Shown piece by piece: positions 1 to 8,054 of a stretch of 29,063 bases of DNA (positions are counted from its first letter, which is position 1; every line of letters starts with the position of its first letter). The translations under genes were made by a program, and so were the position numbers. Below the pieces are notes generated by a model, which had not been told where the DNA came from, did no database searches, and saw nothing but the letters and a program-made list of their open reading frames with translations. Source of the stretch: Rhizobiales bacterium CCH3-A5 (GTDB taxonomy: Bacteria > Pseudomonadota > Alphaproteobacteria > Rhizobiales > Beijerinckiaceae); contig LSIB01000075.1 in the NCBI GenBank assembly GCA_001556025.1, positions 1 through 29,063 on the forward strand. The letters run 5' to 3'.

Positions 1-79
1 GGGATGGGTGGGGGGCGGTTCGGCCGGGTACGACCTTGCTCGCGGTGGCTCGCCCGGTCGCTCGCCCCCCCATCGCTAA

Positions 80-109
80 CCCTTCCACGCCGCACGCGGG
101 GCGGAAGGG
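80..109 (-). terminator. stem-loop downstream of hmuV
   Basis: An interrupted perfect stem lies just past the end of hmuV: CCCTTCC (80-86) pairs with GGAAGGG (103-109), and inside it CCGC (90-93) pairs with GCGG (96-99). No U-run follows on the minus strand, so this is a terminator-like structure rather than a classical intrinsic terminator. The rest of 1-127 shows no gene. Confidence 0.35.
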
Positions 110-127
110 GACAGGGCGGCCTTTCGC

Positions 128-964
128 TCACCCCGCCGCCGCGGCCGCCCGCGCGACCTCCCGCGCCTGCTGCGGCAGCAGGAACGGCAGGCCTGGCGGC
201 GGCAGGCGGCCGAAGGCGAGATCGACCCTGAAGACGCCGGCAAGCAGCGCATCGTTCAGCACCTGGCCCGGCGTCCCGTGCGCGACGATGCGGCCGCCAT
301 CCATCACCACCAGCGTATCGGCACAGGCCGCCGCCAGGTTGAGGTCGTGCAGCACGGCCAGTACCGCGACGCCGCGCGCCGCGAGCATCCGCGCGCGATC
401 CAGCAGGGCAAGTTGGTGGCAGAGGTCGAGATTTGCGACCGGCTCGTCGAGGAACAGCGCCTGGCTTTCGCCGAAGCTGGAGCCCGCCTCGAGCTGGCCG
501 AGCGCGCGGGCGAACTGGACGCGCTGCTGCTCGCCGCCCGACAGGCTCTGATAGGCGCGCGCCGCCAGCCCCAGCACGCCGGCGGCTTGAAGCCCCTCCC
601 CGATCAGGGCCTCGCGGGCGGAGCGCGTCAGCGCGCGGCCGACGCCCTCGACGCCGAGGCGCGCCACCTCGTAGACGGTGAAGGGGAAGGCGAGCCGCGT
701 CTGCTGCGCCATCATGGCGCGCCGGCAGGCCAGACGCCAGCCGGGGACGGCCGACAGCGGCTCTTTGCCGAGCCTGACCTCGCCGGCAGCGGGCGCAAGC
801 TCGCCCGAGAGCAGCTTGAGCAAGGTCGATTTGCCCGCGCCGTTGGGGCCGACCAGCACGGTCAGCCGCCCGGCCGGGAGCGCGAGCGACGCGTCCTCGA
901 CCAGCGCGCGGCCCGACGCGCGGTAGCTCAGGTTCCGGCCTTCGACGATGGCGGTCTCAGGCAT
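128..964 (-). CDS. hmuV: haemin ABC transporter ATP-binding protein HmuV
   Basis: This is the cytoplasmic ATPase that powers haem import through the HmuU permease. All ABC motifs are intact in the 278-residue protein: Walker A GPNGAGKST (39-47), Q-loop around 87-88, signature LSGGE (141-145), Walker B ending LFLDEP (to 175) and the switch histidine in LHDLN (H206). The ATG lies inside the end of hmuU (8 bp overlap), so the two are probably translationally coupled. The order hmuT-hmuU-hmuV and the divergent TonB-dependent haem receptor gene separate it from generic siderophore FecE-type ATPases, which share the fold. It should be co-regulated with hmuT from the iron-responsive intergenic region. 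Confidence 0.93.
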   Translation of the reverse strand: MPETAIVEGRNLSYRASGRALVEDASLALPAGRLTVLVGPNGAGKSTLLKLLSGELAPAAGEVRLGKEPLSAVPGWRLACRRAMMAQQTRLAFPFTVYEVARLGVEGVGRALTRSAREALIGEGLQAAGVLGLAARAYQSLSGGEQQRVQFARALGQLEAGSSFGESQALFLDEPVANLDLCHQLALLDRARMLAARGVAVLAVLHDLNLAAACADTLVVMDGGRIVAHGTPGQVLNDALLAGVFRVDLAFGRLPPPGLPFLLPQQAREVARAAAAAG

Positions 965-2066
965 CGAAGACGCTCTTGCGGCGCAGCAGCAGCCACAGGA
1001 AGAAGGGCGCGCCGATCGCGGCCGTGACGATGCCGATCGGCAGTTCGGCCGGCGCCACGATCAGCCTCGCGACGATGTCGGCCCCCGCCAGCAGTGCAGC
1101 CCCGCCCAGCGCCGAGAGCGGCAGGAGCAGGCGGTGGTCGGGGCCGACCAGCAGTCGCACCAGATGCGGCACGACGATACCCACGAAGCCGATCACGCCG
1201 GCGCAGGCGACGCTCGCGCCGACGCAAAGCGCCACCAGCAGGATGGCGAGGCCCTTGATGCGCTGGACGGGCACGCCGAGATGATAGGCCTCGGCCTCGC
1301 CCAGCATCAGCGCGTTCAGGCCGCGCGCCAGCAGCGGCAGCAGGACGAGCAGCGGCAGCATGATCGGCGCGACCACGGCGAGCTTGCCCCAGCTCGCGCC
1401 GCCCAGGCTGCCGAGCGACCAGAAGGTCAGGTCGCGCAATTGCCGGTCGTCCGACATGAAGGCGAGAAGCCCGGTCAGCGCGCCGGCCAGCGCACCGAGC
1501 GCGACGCCGGCCAGCAGCATGGTCGAAACCGAGGTACGGCCCTGCCGCGTCGCGATGAGATACAGCGTCAGCGTCGCCGCGAGCCCGCCCAGGAACGCGC
1601 CGACAGGCAAGGCGAGAAAGGGCAGCTTGCCGAGAACGCCGACAAGATAGCGGTCGCCGAGCACGATGGTCGCCGCCGCCGCCAGCCCCGCCCCAGACGA
1701 GACGCCGACAAGGCCTGGATCGGCCAGCGGATTGCGGAAAAGCCCCTGCATCAGCGCGCCGGAGACGGCGAGCGCCGCGCCGACCAGGAGCCCGAGCAGC
1801 ACGCGCGGCAGGCGGATCGCAGTGACGACGAGGCCGTCGCGAGAGGCGAGCACGCCCGCATCCCCCGTCGCCCAGCCGTGCAGGATGTCCAGCACGCGAA
1901 GCGGTGGAATTTGCGCCGCGCCCTGACCGATCGCGACGATCGCGACGAGGAGACAAAGCAGGATCAGGCCGACGACCGCGACGGCCGCCTGCCGCCGTCG
2001 GCTATCGGCATAGGCGTGCAGCGCGGCCAGAGCCGACAGGTCGCCCCGGCCGGTGGCGAGCGTCAT
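957..2066 (-). CDS. hmuU: haemin ABC transporter permease HmuU
   Basis: This is an inner-membrane permease of the FecCD/BtuC family, 369 residues, forming the haem channel with HmuV. The N-terminus has a short polar stretch and then a strong hydrophobic segment (about residues 28-48). The conserved family block RLPRVLLGLLVGAALAVSG follows, then MQGLFRNPLADPGLVGVSSG in the usual place, and many further membrane segments; the protein ends in a short basic tail (LLRRKSVFDA). The start at 2066 is chosen because its ATG overlaps the hmuT stop as ATGA; the frame stays open far upstream, but that stretch is a shadow of hmuT. The middle gene of a tightly overlapping hmuTUV operon. Confidence 0.93.
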   Translation of the reverse strand: MTLATGRGDLSALAALHAYADSRRRQAAVAVVGLILLCLLVAIVAIGQGAAQIPPLRVLDILHGWATGDAGVLASRDGLVVTAIRLPRVLLGLLVGAALAVSGALMQGLFRNPLADPGLVGVSSGAGLAAAATIVLGDRYLVGVLGKLPFLALPVGAFLGGLAATLTLYLIATRQGRTSVSTMLLAGVALGALAGALTGLLAFMSDDRQLRDLTFWSLGSLGGASWGKLAVVAPIMLPLLVLLPLLARGLNALMLGEAEAYHLGVPVQRIKGLAILLVALCVGASVACAGVIGFVGIVVPHLVRLLVGPDHRLLLPLSALGGAALLAGADIVARLIVAPAELPIGIVTAAIGAPFFLWLLLRRKSVFDA

Positions 2067-3019
2067 GGCGCGGCGGCCGTCTTCAGCGGCGGAAGGATCG
2101 TCTCGGGGTTCAGCGCCGCCATCAGGTCGCGTGCGGCGGCGGGCGTGCGCGGGCCGAAGCCCAGCAGATAAAGCCCGTCCATGACGACATGGGCGCGCTT
2201 TTCGGCAGCCGGCGTGCGCGCAAAGGCCGGCATGGCGAAGAGCGCATCGGTGGTGATGGTGTGCGACGAGCTGTTGCGCATCATCAGGATGGCGTCGGGC
2301 GCGGCCTCGAGGATCGCCTCGTCGCTCATCGGCTTGTAGCCCTCGACCGCCTCGGCGGCGTTGACGCCGCCCGCCATGGCGATGATCGAGGCGGCAGAAC
2401 TGTTCCGGCCGCCGACCATGACGCGGCCGTTCTGGAGCGAGAGCACAAAGAGCACGCGCGGCTTGCCTTTCAGCCCATCGCGCATCCGCGTCAGTTCGGC
2501 GAAGCCGGCTCGGGTCCGTTCGGCCAGCGCTTTTGCCGGCCCGGCCGCGCCGACGACAGCGCCGATCGCCGCGATGCGGGTGACGACGCCGTCCTCGCTG
2601 GGATCGTCGGGGATTTTGGCCAGCTTCACGCCGGCCTCGTTGAGCAGCGAGAGCGCGTCGGGCGGTCCGGCCCCTTCGATCGCAATCACCAGCGAGGGCT
2701 TCAGCGAAACCACGCCCTCGGCCGAGAGCTGCCGGACATAGCCGATATTCGGCTTGTCCTTCAGCGCCTCGGACGGGAATTGGCTGGTCGAATCGACGCC
2801 GACGATCCGGTCCTGCAGCCCCAGCGCATAAAGCACCTCGGTGATGACGCCGCCGGCGACGACGATGCGCTCCGGCGTCTGCGCGACCGAGCGCGCCACC
2901 AACAAGGAAGGCCCGGCGAGATCGGCCAGCGCGGCAAGCGTCAGGCCGAGCGCGGCGAGCACTTCGCGGCGATGCTGCGGGCGCAGCGCGCTCGCGATCA
3001 GGGGTTGCCTCGCGGCCAT
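2063..3019 (-). CDS. hmuT: periplasmic haemin-binding protein HmuT
   Basis: This is the substrate-binding protein that picks up haem in the periplasm and delivers it to HmuUV. The 318-residue product begins with a signal region containing QHRREVLAALG (about 15-25), which resembles a twin-arginine motif with Val in place of Phe, followed by a hydrophobic stretch ending near ARSVAQ. The mature part starts ERIVVAGGVITEVLYALG, typical of the PeriBP/BtuF-like haem-binding fold. An in-frame ATG upstream at 3112 would add 31 residues, but the ATG at 3019 has GGAGG eight bases before it and is preferred. First gene of hmuTUV, transcribed away from hmuR. Whether export is by Tat or Sec is not settled by sequence. 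Confidence 0.92.
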   Translation of the reverse strand: MAARQPLIASALRPQHRREVLAALGLTLAALADLAGPSLLVARSVAQTPERIVVAGGVITEVLYALGLQDRIVGVDSTSQFPSEALKDKPNIGYVRQLSAEGVVSLKPSLVIAIEGAGPPDALSLLNEAGVKLAKIPDDPSEDGVVTRIAAIGAVVGAAGPAKALAERTRAGFAELTRMRDGLKGKPRVLFVLSLQNGRVMVGGRNSSAASIIAMAGGVNAAEAVEGYKPMSDEAILEAAPDAILMMRNSSSHTITTDALFAMPAFARTPAAEKRAHVVMDGLYLLGFGPRTPAAARDLMAALNPETILPPLKTAAAP

Positions 3020-3128
3020 GGCTCCAGCCTCCGTCCAGATCCGAAGAGACTGCGCCAGCGCGGCCACGCACCGGAGAAACCATTCGGACATTGAGATCAT
3101 CGCCAACATCAAACAAGTAATGATCTTG

Positions 3129-3145
3129 TTTTTAATTCTTCTAAA
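3129..3145. promoter_or_regulatory. ICE-like (Irr) operator between hmuT and hmuR
   Basis: TTTTTAATTCTTCTAAA matches the iron-control-element pattern TTTAGAA-N3-TTCTAAA at 12 of 14 fixed positions, with the right half-site exact. It sits in an AT-rich patch of the 283-bp divergent region between hmuT and hmuR. Irr binds ICE motifs in Rhizobiales, so haem- and iron-responsive control of both arms is inferred. An overlapping 6-bp palindrome, TCTTCT (3137-3142) with AGAAGA (3148-3153), may be part of the same or a second site. Confidence 0.55.
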
Positions 3146-3166
3146 TCAGAAGATATGCCAGCGTTA

Positions 3167-3195
3167 TTGACGTTGATAGTCAGCTTTACTACAGA
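3167..3195 (+). promoter_or_regulatory. candidate hmuR promoter
   Basis: TTGACG (3167-3172) followed after 17 bases by TACAGA (3190-3195) is a plausible sigma-70-type pair pointing toward hmuR. It lies just downstream of the ICE-like box, which would suit repression or activation from that site. The -10 match is weak. Confidence 0.3.
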
Positions 3196-3302
3196 GGGTC
3201 AAGGGCGGCGCGCCGGGGTGGCGCGTCGCGAAACGCCAGCCAGCCAAACGCGCGAACGCGTCCAGCCAGCCAGCCGTCATTTTCTGGTCCGGGGCTGTCA
3301 TC

Positions 3303-5402
3303 ATGCATTCGCACGCCGCGCTCATGCGCGCTTCCGTCTCACTTCTCGCCCTGACGCTCTGCGCCGGGAGCGCGCTCGCGCAGCAGCGGCCGCGCCTCGC
3401 TCCGCCGCCGGCCGCCATCGTTCCGGGCGCTGCGGCTGCGCCGATCTCGCTCGACGAGATCACCGTGACCGCGAGCCGGCAGGAGGAGCGCGCCATCGAT
3501 GCGCTCGCCGCCGTCTCGGTGGTCAGCCGCACCGATTTGCGCGCGCAGCAGCCGCAGCGCATCGGCACCGTCATCAACCAGATCCCCGGAGTCGCGACGC
3601 AGGAGAACCCCAACGACCCCGCGACCGCGATCAACATCCGCGGCCTGCAGGATTTCGGCCGTGTCGCGGTCACGGTCGACGGCGCGCGCCAGAATTTCCA
3701 GCGCTCGGGCCACAATGCCAACGGCGCGTTCTTCCTCGACCCTGCCTTCGTGCGCTCCATCGACGTGACGCGCGGCCCGGTCGCCAACATCTATGGCTCG
3801 GGTGCGATCGGCGGCGTCGTCTCCTTCGAGACGGTCGATCCCAAGGACATCCTGCGGCCCGGCGAGCGGGCGGCGGCCGAGATCGGCGCGACCGGCGTGT
3901 TCGGGCGGCAGAGCGGGGCCTTCGGCAACGTCGTCGCCGCGGTGCGCCCGACCGAATGGGCGGCGGGTCTCGTCGGGCTGTCCTTCCGCTCGCTCAACCC
4001 CTATCGCGACGGCCAGGGCAACCGCATCCTCGATTCGGACCAGGATCTGCGCTCGGGGCTCGGCAAGATCGTGCTGACGCCGGGCGAGGGCCAGGAGCTC
4101 AAGCTCGGCGGCCAGTACCAGCGCTACGAGTTCACCAACGGGCTCGGCACGGCTGCTGCGCCCCGGCGCGAGAACGAGGTCACGACGCAGAACTATACGG
4201 CGCAGTACTCCTTCTCGCGGCCCGACATTCCGTGGCTCAACCTGAAGGTCAGCGCTTACAACACCCGCACCGAGACCGACCAGACGCAGGTCTCGGGCAC
4301 CGGGGCTGCGCTCGGCGCCAAGCGCTACTTCAACATCGAGACGACCGGCTTCGACATCGCCAACACCAGCAAGTTCCAGTTCGGCGCTCTGGGGCTCGAC
4401 CTGACCTATGGCGCGGACTGGTTCGAGGACCGGGTCAAGACCAGCGACCCGGTCGGCAATGGCGACGAGACGACGCCCTCGGGCAAGCGCCAGGTCTATG
4501 GCGGCTTCGTGCAGGCGCATTTCAAATACGCGATCTTCGACCTGATCGGCGGGCTGCGCTACGATTCCTACGAGCTCAGCGGCGGGCGCACCGCGTCGGA
4601 CGGGCAGCGCGTCTCGCCCAAGGTCACGCTCGGCGTCACGCCGATCCAGGGCCTGCAGGTCTATGCGACCTATGCCGAGGGCTACCGCGCGCCATCGGTC
4701 ACCGAGACGCTGGTCGACGGGCTGCACCCGGCCCCGGCGAGCTTCCTGTTCCGGCCCAACCCGAACCTCAAGCCCGAGGTCGGCAAGACGGTCGAGGCGG
4801 GCGTCAACCTGAAATACGACAATGTCCTGCAGGCCGGCGACCGCTTCCGCGGCAAGCTCTCGGTCTTCCAGAACGACGTCACCAACTTCATAGACGGCGT
4901 CTTCACCGATCCGGGCGCACCCTGCGGCTCGCCAGTGCCGAGAGCCTGCGCCGACGCATTCTTCGTCTACCAGAACGTCGCCAAGGCGAAGCTGACCGGC
5001 ATCGAGGGCGAATTCGCCTATGATGCCGGGCGCTGGTTCGCCAGCCTCTCCGGCTCCAGCGTGCGCGGCGACAACGAGACCAACGGCCAGCCGCTGCAGT
5101 CGATCTATCCCGACAAGCTGACGCTGGGCGCAGGCCTTCGCTTCCTCGACGAGAAGCTCACGGTCGGCGGCCGCGTGACGCTGGTCGACGAGCAGCGCCG
5201 CCTGCCGGCCTCGGCGTTGGCGACCGCGAGCAAGGCCTATGCGCTGGTCGATCTCTATGCCGACTACAAGATCACGCCCGATGCGCGCGCCTTCGTCACG
5301 CTCGAAAATGTCGGCGATGTCCGCTACAAGCGCTTCCGCGACGGCGACAACAGCCCCGGCTTCGTCGGCAAGATCGGCTTCTCGACCCGGTTCGGCACAT
5401 GA
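3303..5402 (+). CDS. hmuR: TonB-dependent haem receptor HmuR
   Basis: This outer-membrane beta-barrel imports haem or haemoglobin-bound haem using TonB energy. The 699-residue protein has a signal peptide ending SALA-QQ (about residue 26), a TonB-box-like DEITVTASRQ near 50, a plug domain (including NIRGLQDFGRVAVTVDGAR and RGPVANIYGSGAIGG), then the barrel, ending FSTRFGT. It carries the haem-receptor signature pair YRAP (461-464) and NPNL (486-489) with a histidine between them (H475), the arrangement known from HemR/HmuR/ShuA receptors. A second Met at residue 8 is an alternative start; neither has a strong ribosome binding site. Transcribed divergently from hmuTUV and followed after 10 bp by the VOC gene, so it probably leads a four-gene haem operon. 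Confidence 0.93.
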   Translation: MHSHAALMRASVSLLALTLCAGSALAQQRPRLAPPPAAIVPGAAAAPISLDEITVTASRQEERAIDALAAVSVVSRTDLRAQQPQRIGTVINQIPGVATQENPNDPATAINIRGLQDFGRVAVTVDGARQNFQRSGHNANGAFFLDPAFVRSIDVTRGPVANIYGSGAIGGVVSFETVDPKDILRPGERAAAEIGATGVFGRQSGAFGNVVAAVRPTEWAAGLVGLSFRSLNPYRDGQGNRILDSDQDLRSGLGKIVLTPGEGQELKLGGQYQRYEFTNGLGTAAAPRRENEVTTQNYTAQYSFSRPDIPWLNLKVSAYNTRTETDQTQVSGTGAALGAKRYFNIETTGFDIANTSKFQFGALGLDLTYGADWFEDRVKTSDPVGNGDETTPSGKRQVYGGFVQAHFKYAIFDLIGGLRYDSYELSGGRTASDGQRVSPKVTLGVTPIQGLQVYATYAEGYRAPSVTETLVDGLHPAPASFLFRPNPNLKPEVGKTVEAGVNLKYDNVLQAGDRFRGKLSVFQNDVTNFIDGVFTDPGAPCGSPVPRACADAFFVYQNVAKAKLTGIEGEFAYDAGRWFASLSGSSVRGDNETNGQPLQSIYPDKLTLGAGLRFLDEKLTVGGRVTLVDEQRRLPASALATASKAYALVDLYADYKITPDARAFVTLENVGDVRYKRFRDGDNSPGFVGKIGFSTRFGT

Positions 5403-5412
5403 GCGCAACCCG

Positions 5413-5832
5413 ATGACGAGCGAGGCTTCCAGCGCGACGCCAAAACCCGGCGAATGCGTCGCCCCGGTCCTGCCGATGCGCGACGCGGATGCGACGGCGG
5501 CCTTTTACGGCAAGCTCGGCTTCGCCATGCAGAGCCGCTATGGCGCGCCGGTCTGCGACTATCTCATCCTGCGCCGCGACTGGGTCGAGCTGCACTTCTA
5601 CCTCGATGCCGATACCGATCCGCTGACCAATGCGTCGGGCGCCTACGTCAGGACGCGCGACGTCGACGCCATGACGGCCAAGTTCGCGGCTCATGTCCCG
5701 CCCGATCCGCGCGGCACGCCGCGCTTCCTGCCTCCGGAGCCCAAGCCCTGGGGCATGAAGCAGGCCGTTCTCGTCGATCCCGACGGCAATCTCGTTCAGT
5801 TCGGCACCCCGCTCGACCAGCCAGCCACTTAA
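5413..5832 (+). CDS. VOC/glyoxalase-fold protein (bleomycin-resistance-like) in haem operon
   Basis: A 139-residue single-domain protein of the vicinal oxygen chelate superfamily. After a short polar N-terminus it reads VAPVLPMRDADATAAFYGKL, the usual first beta-alpha unit, and later VELHFYLDAD and AVLVDPDGNLVQFG, the usual closing strands with an HF and a D-P-DGN-LVQF end. Bleomycin-resistance-type members sequester ligands as dimers, while others are metal enzymes. Which applies here is unknown. It starts 10 bp after hmuR and is followed 13 bp later by the haem monooxygenase gene, so it is almost certainly co-transcribed with them. A role in handling haem or its breakdown products is inferred from position only. 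The ATG at 5413 has no strong Shine-Dalgarno and may rely on coupling. Confidence 0.85.
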   Translation: MTSEASSATPKPGECVAPVLPMRDADATAAFYGKLGFAMQSRYGAPVCDYLILRRDWVELHFYLDADTDPLTNASGAYVRTRDVDAMTAKFAAHVPPDPRGTPRFLPPEPKPWGMKQAVLVDPDGNLVQFGTPLDQPAT

Positions 5833-5845
5833 AAGGACAACGCCC

Positions 5846-6196
5846 ATGTTCATCGCCATGAATCGCTTCAAGGTCGTCAAGGGCGAGGAGGCCGCCTTCG
5901 AGGAAATCTGGTCCTCGCGAAAGACGCGCCTCGACGAGATGGCCGGCTTCCAGGCCTTCCATCTCCTGAAAGGACCCGAGAAGGACGATTACACGCTGTA
6001 TTCTTCGCACACGACCTGGGCCTCGAAGGAGGCCTTCACCGCCTGGACCAAGTCCGAGCAGTTCCGCGAGAGCCACCGCAATGCCGGCCAGCCGCGCGAG
6101 CGCCCGCTCTATCTCGGCCATCCGGAGTTCGAGGGTTTCGAGACAGTGCTGAGCGAGACTAACCCGAACGCGCCGCGCCAGCAGGCGGCCGAGTGA
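5846..6196 (+). CDS. IsdG/HmuD-type haem-degrading monooxygenase (ABM domain)
   Basis: A 116-residue protein of the antibiotic-biosynthesis-monooxygenase fold, in which IsdG-type enzymes open the haem ring and release iron in the cytosol. It begins MFIAMNRFKVVKG and contains the residues known to be catalytic in IsdG/IsdI: Asn6, Trp67 (AFTAW) and His77 (ESH). The spacing is practically that of Staphylococcus IsdG (N7, W67, H77). HmuQ and HmuD of Bradyrhizobium belong to this group and lie in a haem uptake locus; which of the two this is cannot be told here, so no symbol is given. AAAAGGA sits eight bases before the ATG. Its stop overlaps the ATG of the next gene (TGATG). Confidence 0.9.
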   Translation: MFIAMNRFKVVKGEEAAFEEIWSSRKTRLDEMAGFQAFHLLKGPEKDDYTLYSSHTTWASKEAFTAWTKSEQFRESHRNAGQPRERPLYLGHPEFEGFETVLSETNPNAPRQQAAE

Positions 6197-6735
6197 TGGC
6201 AGGCGCTCAGGCGATGGCCCATCCGTCCAGCCAGCCCGACGCCGACAGGATGGCGCGCGTCCGCGAGATGCTGGCGCAGAAACCCGACGGCGTCATCGAG
6301 GCCGTCGCACGCGAGGTCGGCGTGCCGACACTGGCCGTGCTGGAGGAGATTCCGGCCGAACAGCGCGTCACGATCGCGCCCGAGCGTTTCGAGGCGCTCT
6401 GGAAGGAGCTTTCGACCTGGGGCGACGTGCTGTTCATCGTCCATACGCCCGACATCGTACTCGAATGCGAGGGGTCGTTGCCGGTCGGCTCCTTCGGCCA
6501 TGGCTACTACAACATCCATGGCGACAGCCCGATCGGCGGGCACATCAAGGCCGGCAACTGTCGCGCGATCTATCTGGTCGACCGCGCCTTCCATGGCCGG
6601 CGCTCCTGCTCGGTGCAGTTCTTCAACGGCGCGGGCGAGGCGATGTTCAAGGTCTTCGTCCGCCGCGACGAGAGCCGCGAACTGATCGGGGCGCAGTTGG
6701 CGCAGTTCGAGGCGCTGAAGACGAAGGGCTGGTGA
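6196..6735 (+). CDS. HutX/HuvX-like cytosolic haem utilisation carrier
   Basis: A 179-residue protein of the HutX/HuvX/HugX family, soluble haem-binding proteins that receive haem after import and pass it to degrading enzymes. Family features seen are the N-terminal helical region (MLAQKPDGVIEAVAREVGVP), the TWGDVLFIVHTPDIVLECEG block, the glycine-rich GSFGHGYYNIHG stretch and the C-terminal FKVFVRRDESREL. The ATG at 6196 shares one base with the previous stop (TGATG); a GTG at 6193 and an ATG at 6214 are alternatives. Last gene of the hmuR operon, followed by a long inverted repeat. HugX and HuvX names are used interchangeably in this family, so no symbol is assigned. Confidence 0.88.
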   Translation: MAGAQAMAHPSSQPDADRMARVREMLAQKPDGVIEAVAREVGVPTLAVLEEIPAEQRVTIAPERFEALWKELSTWGDVLFIVHTPDIVLECEGSLPVGSFGHGYYNIHGDSPIGGHIKAGNCRAIYLVDRAFHGRRSCSVQFFNGAGEAMFKVFVRRDESRELIGAQLAQFEALKTKGW

Positions 6736-6745
6736 GAGCTTCAGT

Positions 6746-6823
6746 CGTCATTGCGAGCGCAGCGAAGCAATCCAGGAGACGTAGAGCGAAACGCTGGATT
6801 GCCTCGCTGCGCTCGCAATGACG
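6746..6823. repeat. 30-bp-armed inverted repeat between convergent genes
   Basis: Left arm 6746-6775 and right arm 6794-6823 are reverse complements at 29 of 30 positions, around an 18-base loop. The arm begins CGTCATTGCGAGCGCAGCG, a core resembling palindromic repeats dispersed in many Rhizobiales genomes. It lies between the stop codons of the HutX-like gene and the convergent flavoprotein gene, so it may act as a bidirectional terminator or mRNA-end protector. Confidence 0.85.
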
Positions 6824-6839
6824 GGTTAGCTTGACGTGA

Positions 6840-8054
6840 TCAGCTTCGCGCCAACCACCCCTCGATTCCACTTGCCGCCGCGACGCCGGTGGAAAAGCAG
6901 CCCTGCAACAGGTAGCCGCCGGTCGGGGCCTCCCAGTCCAGCATTTCGCCGGCGACGAACACGCCCGGCAGCGCCTTTAGCATGAAGCCCTCGTCGAGTT
7001 CGCTCGCCATCACCCCGCCGGCGGTCGAGATGGCGCGTCCGATCGGGAAGAGACCTGTCAGCCGCAGCGGCACGGCCTTGATCAGCGCCGCGAGCCGCGC
7101 GGCGTCCTCGGGCAGCCCGCCGCTTTCGCGCAGCAATGCGATCGCCGCCGGCGACAGCCCCGCCGCCTTGCGCAGATGGTTGCTCAGCGTCTCGCCCTTG
7201 CGGCGGGTGGCGAGCCGCTCCGCCAGCCGCGCGGCCGTCACGTCCGGCCGCAGGTCGATCGCGATGTCCGCGAACCCATCGCGCAGAACGGCCTCGCTCA
7301 GAACCGAGGAGAGCGCATAGACCGCCCCGCCCTCGATGCCGCCGGCGTCGATCATCGCCTCGCCCGCCGCCTCCTCGACGCCGAACCGGACGCGGATGCG
7401 CTTGAGTGGCTGGCCGGCGAAACGCTCCCGCATGAAGGGCGACCAGTCGACGCAGAAGCCGCCATTGGCCGGTTTCAGCGGCGCGATCGCGACGCCGCGC
7501 GCCGCCAGCAGCGGAACCCAGCTTCCATCCGCGCCCAATCTGGGCCAGCTTGCCCCGCCCAGCGCGAGCAGCGTCGCGTCCGCCCGGACCGGCTCGCGAT
7601 CGCAAAACGTCAGCGCGCCCTGCCCGTCCCAACCGGTCCAGTGATGGCCGGCGGCGAGGCTGACGCCGAGCCCGTCGAGCCGGCGCAGCCAGGCCCGCAG
7701 CAAGGGCGAGGCCTTCATCGCCCTGGGAAACACCCGCCCGCTCGTGCCGACGAAGCTGTCGGCGCCGAGCCCATCGGCCCAGTCGCGCAGCGCTTGCGGC
7801 GGAAAGGCGGCCAGCGCAGGTTCGAGCCATGGCCTCGCGGCACGATAGCGCGTCAGAAAAAGGTCGACCGGCTCGGAATGCGTCAGGTTCAGCCCGCCGC
7901 GTCCCGCCAGCAGGAATTTTCGCGCCGGCGACGGCATGCGCTCGTAAAGCGTGACATTGTGGCCGGCCCGCGCAAGCTTTTCGGCCGCGATCAGACCGGC
8001 GGGACCGGCGCCGACGATCGCGATCGTGCGGGCGGGAGCGGGACCCGTCGTCAC
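6840..8054 (-). CDS. HI0933/BaiN-like FAD-dependent oxidoreductase (TIGR03862 type)
   Basis: A 404-residue flavoprotein of uncharacterised substrate. It has an N-terminal Rossmann FAD motif IAIVGAGPAGLIAAEKLARAG (with GxGxxG), then the family-specific FLLAGRGGLNLTHSEP, and a C-terminal FAD-closing block VFVAGEMLDWEAPTGGYLLQG. That order matches the TIGR03862 flavoprotein branch of the HI0933 family. The start is a GTG at 8054 overlapping the histidine kinase stop (GTGA). Any later start would cut off the FAD motif, so GTG is well supported. Co-transcription with the kinase is likely but does not reveal a shared function. Confidence 0.9.
   Translation of the reverse strand: MTTGPAPARTIAIVGAGPAGLIAAEKLARAGHNVTLYERMPSPARKFLLAGRGGLNLTHSEPVDLFLTRYRAARPWLEPALAAFPPQALRDWADGLGADSFVGTSGRVFPRAMKASPLLRAWLRRLDGLGVSLAAGHHWTGWDGQGALTFCDREPVRADATLLALGGASWPRLGADGSWVPLLAARGVAIAPLKPANGGFCVDWSPFMRERFAGQPLKRIRVRFGVEEAAGEAMIDAGGIEGGAVYALSSVLSEAVLRDGFADIAIDLRPDVTAARLAERLATRRKGETLSNHLRKAAGLSPAAIALLRESGGLPEDAARLAALIKAVPLRLTGLFPIGRAISTAGGVMASELDEGFMLKALPGVFVAGEMLDWEAPTGGYLLQGCFSTGVAAASGIEGWLARS

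Noticed and set aside
3339..5408. Long leftward open frame (689 codons) antisense to hmuR
   Set aside because: Arg/Asp/Ala-rich shadow with no recognisable domain; hmuR on the other strand has signal peptide, plug and FRAP/NPNL-type motifs.
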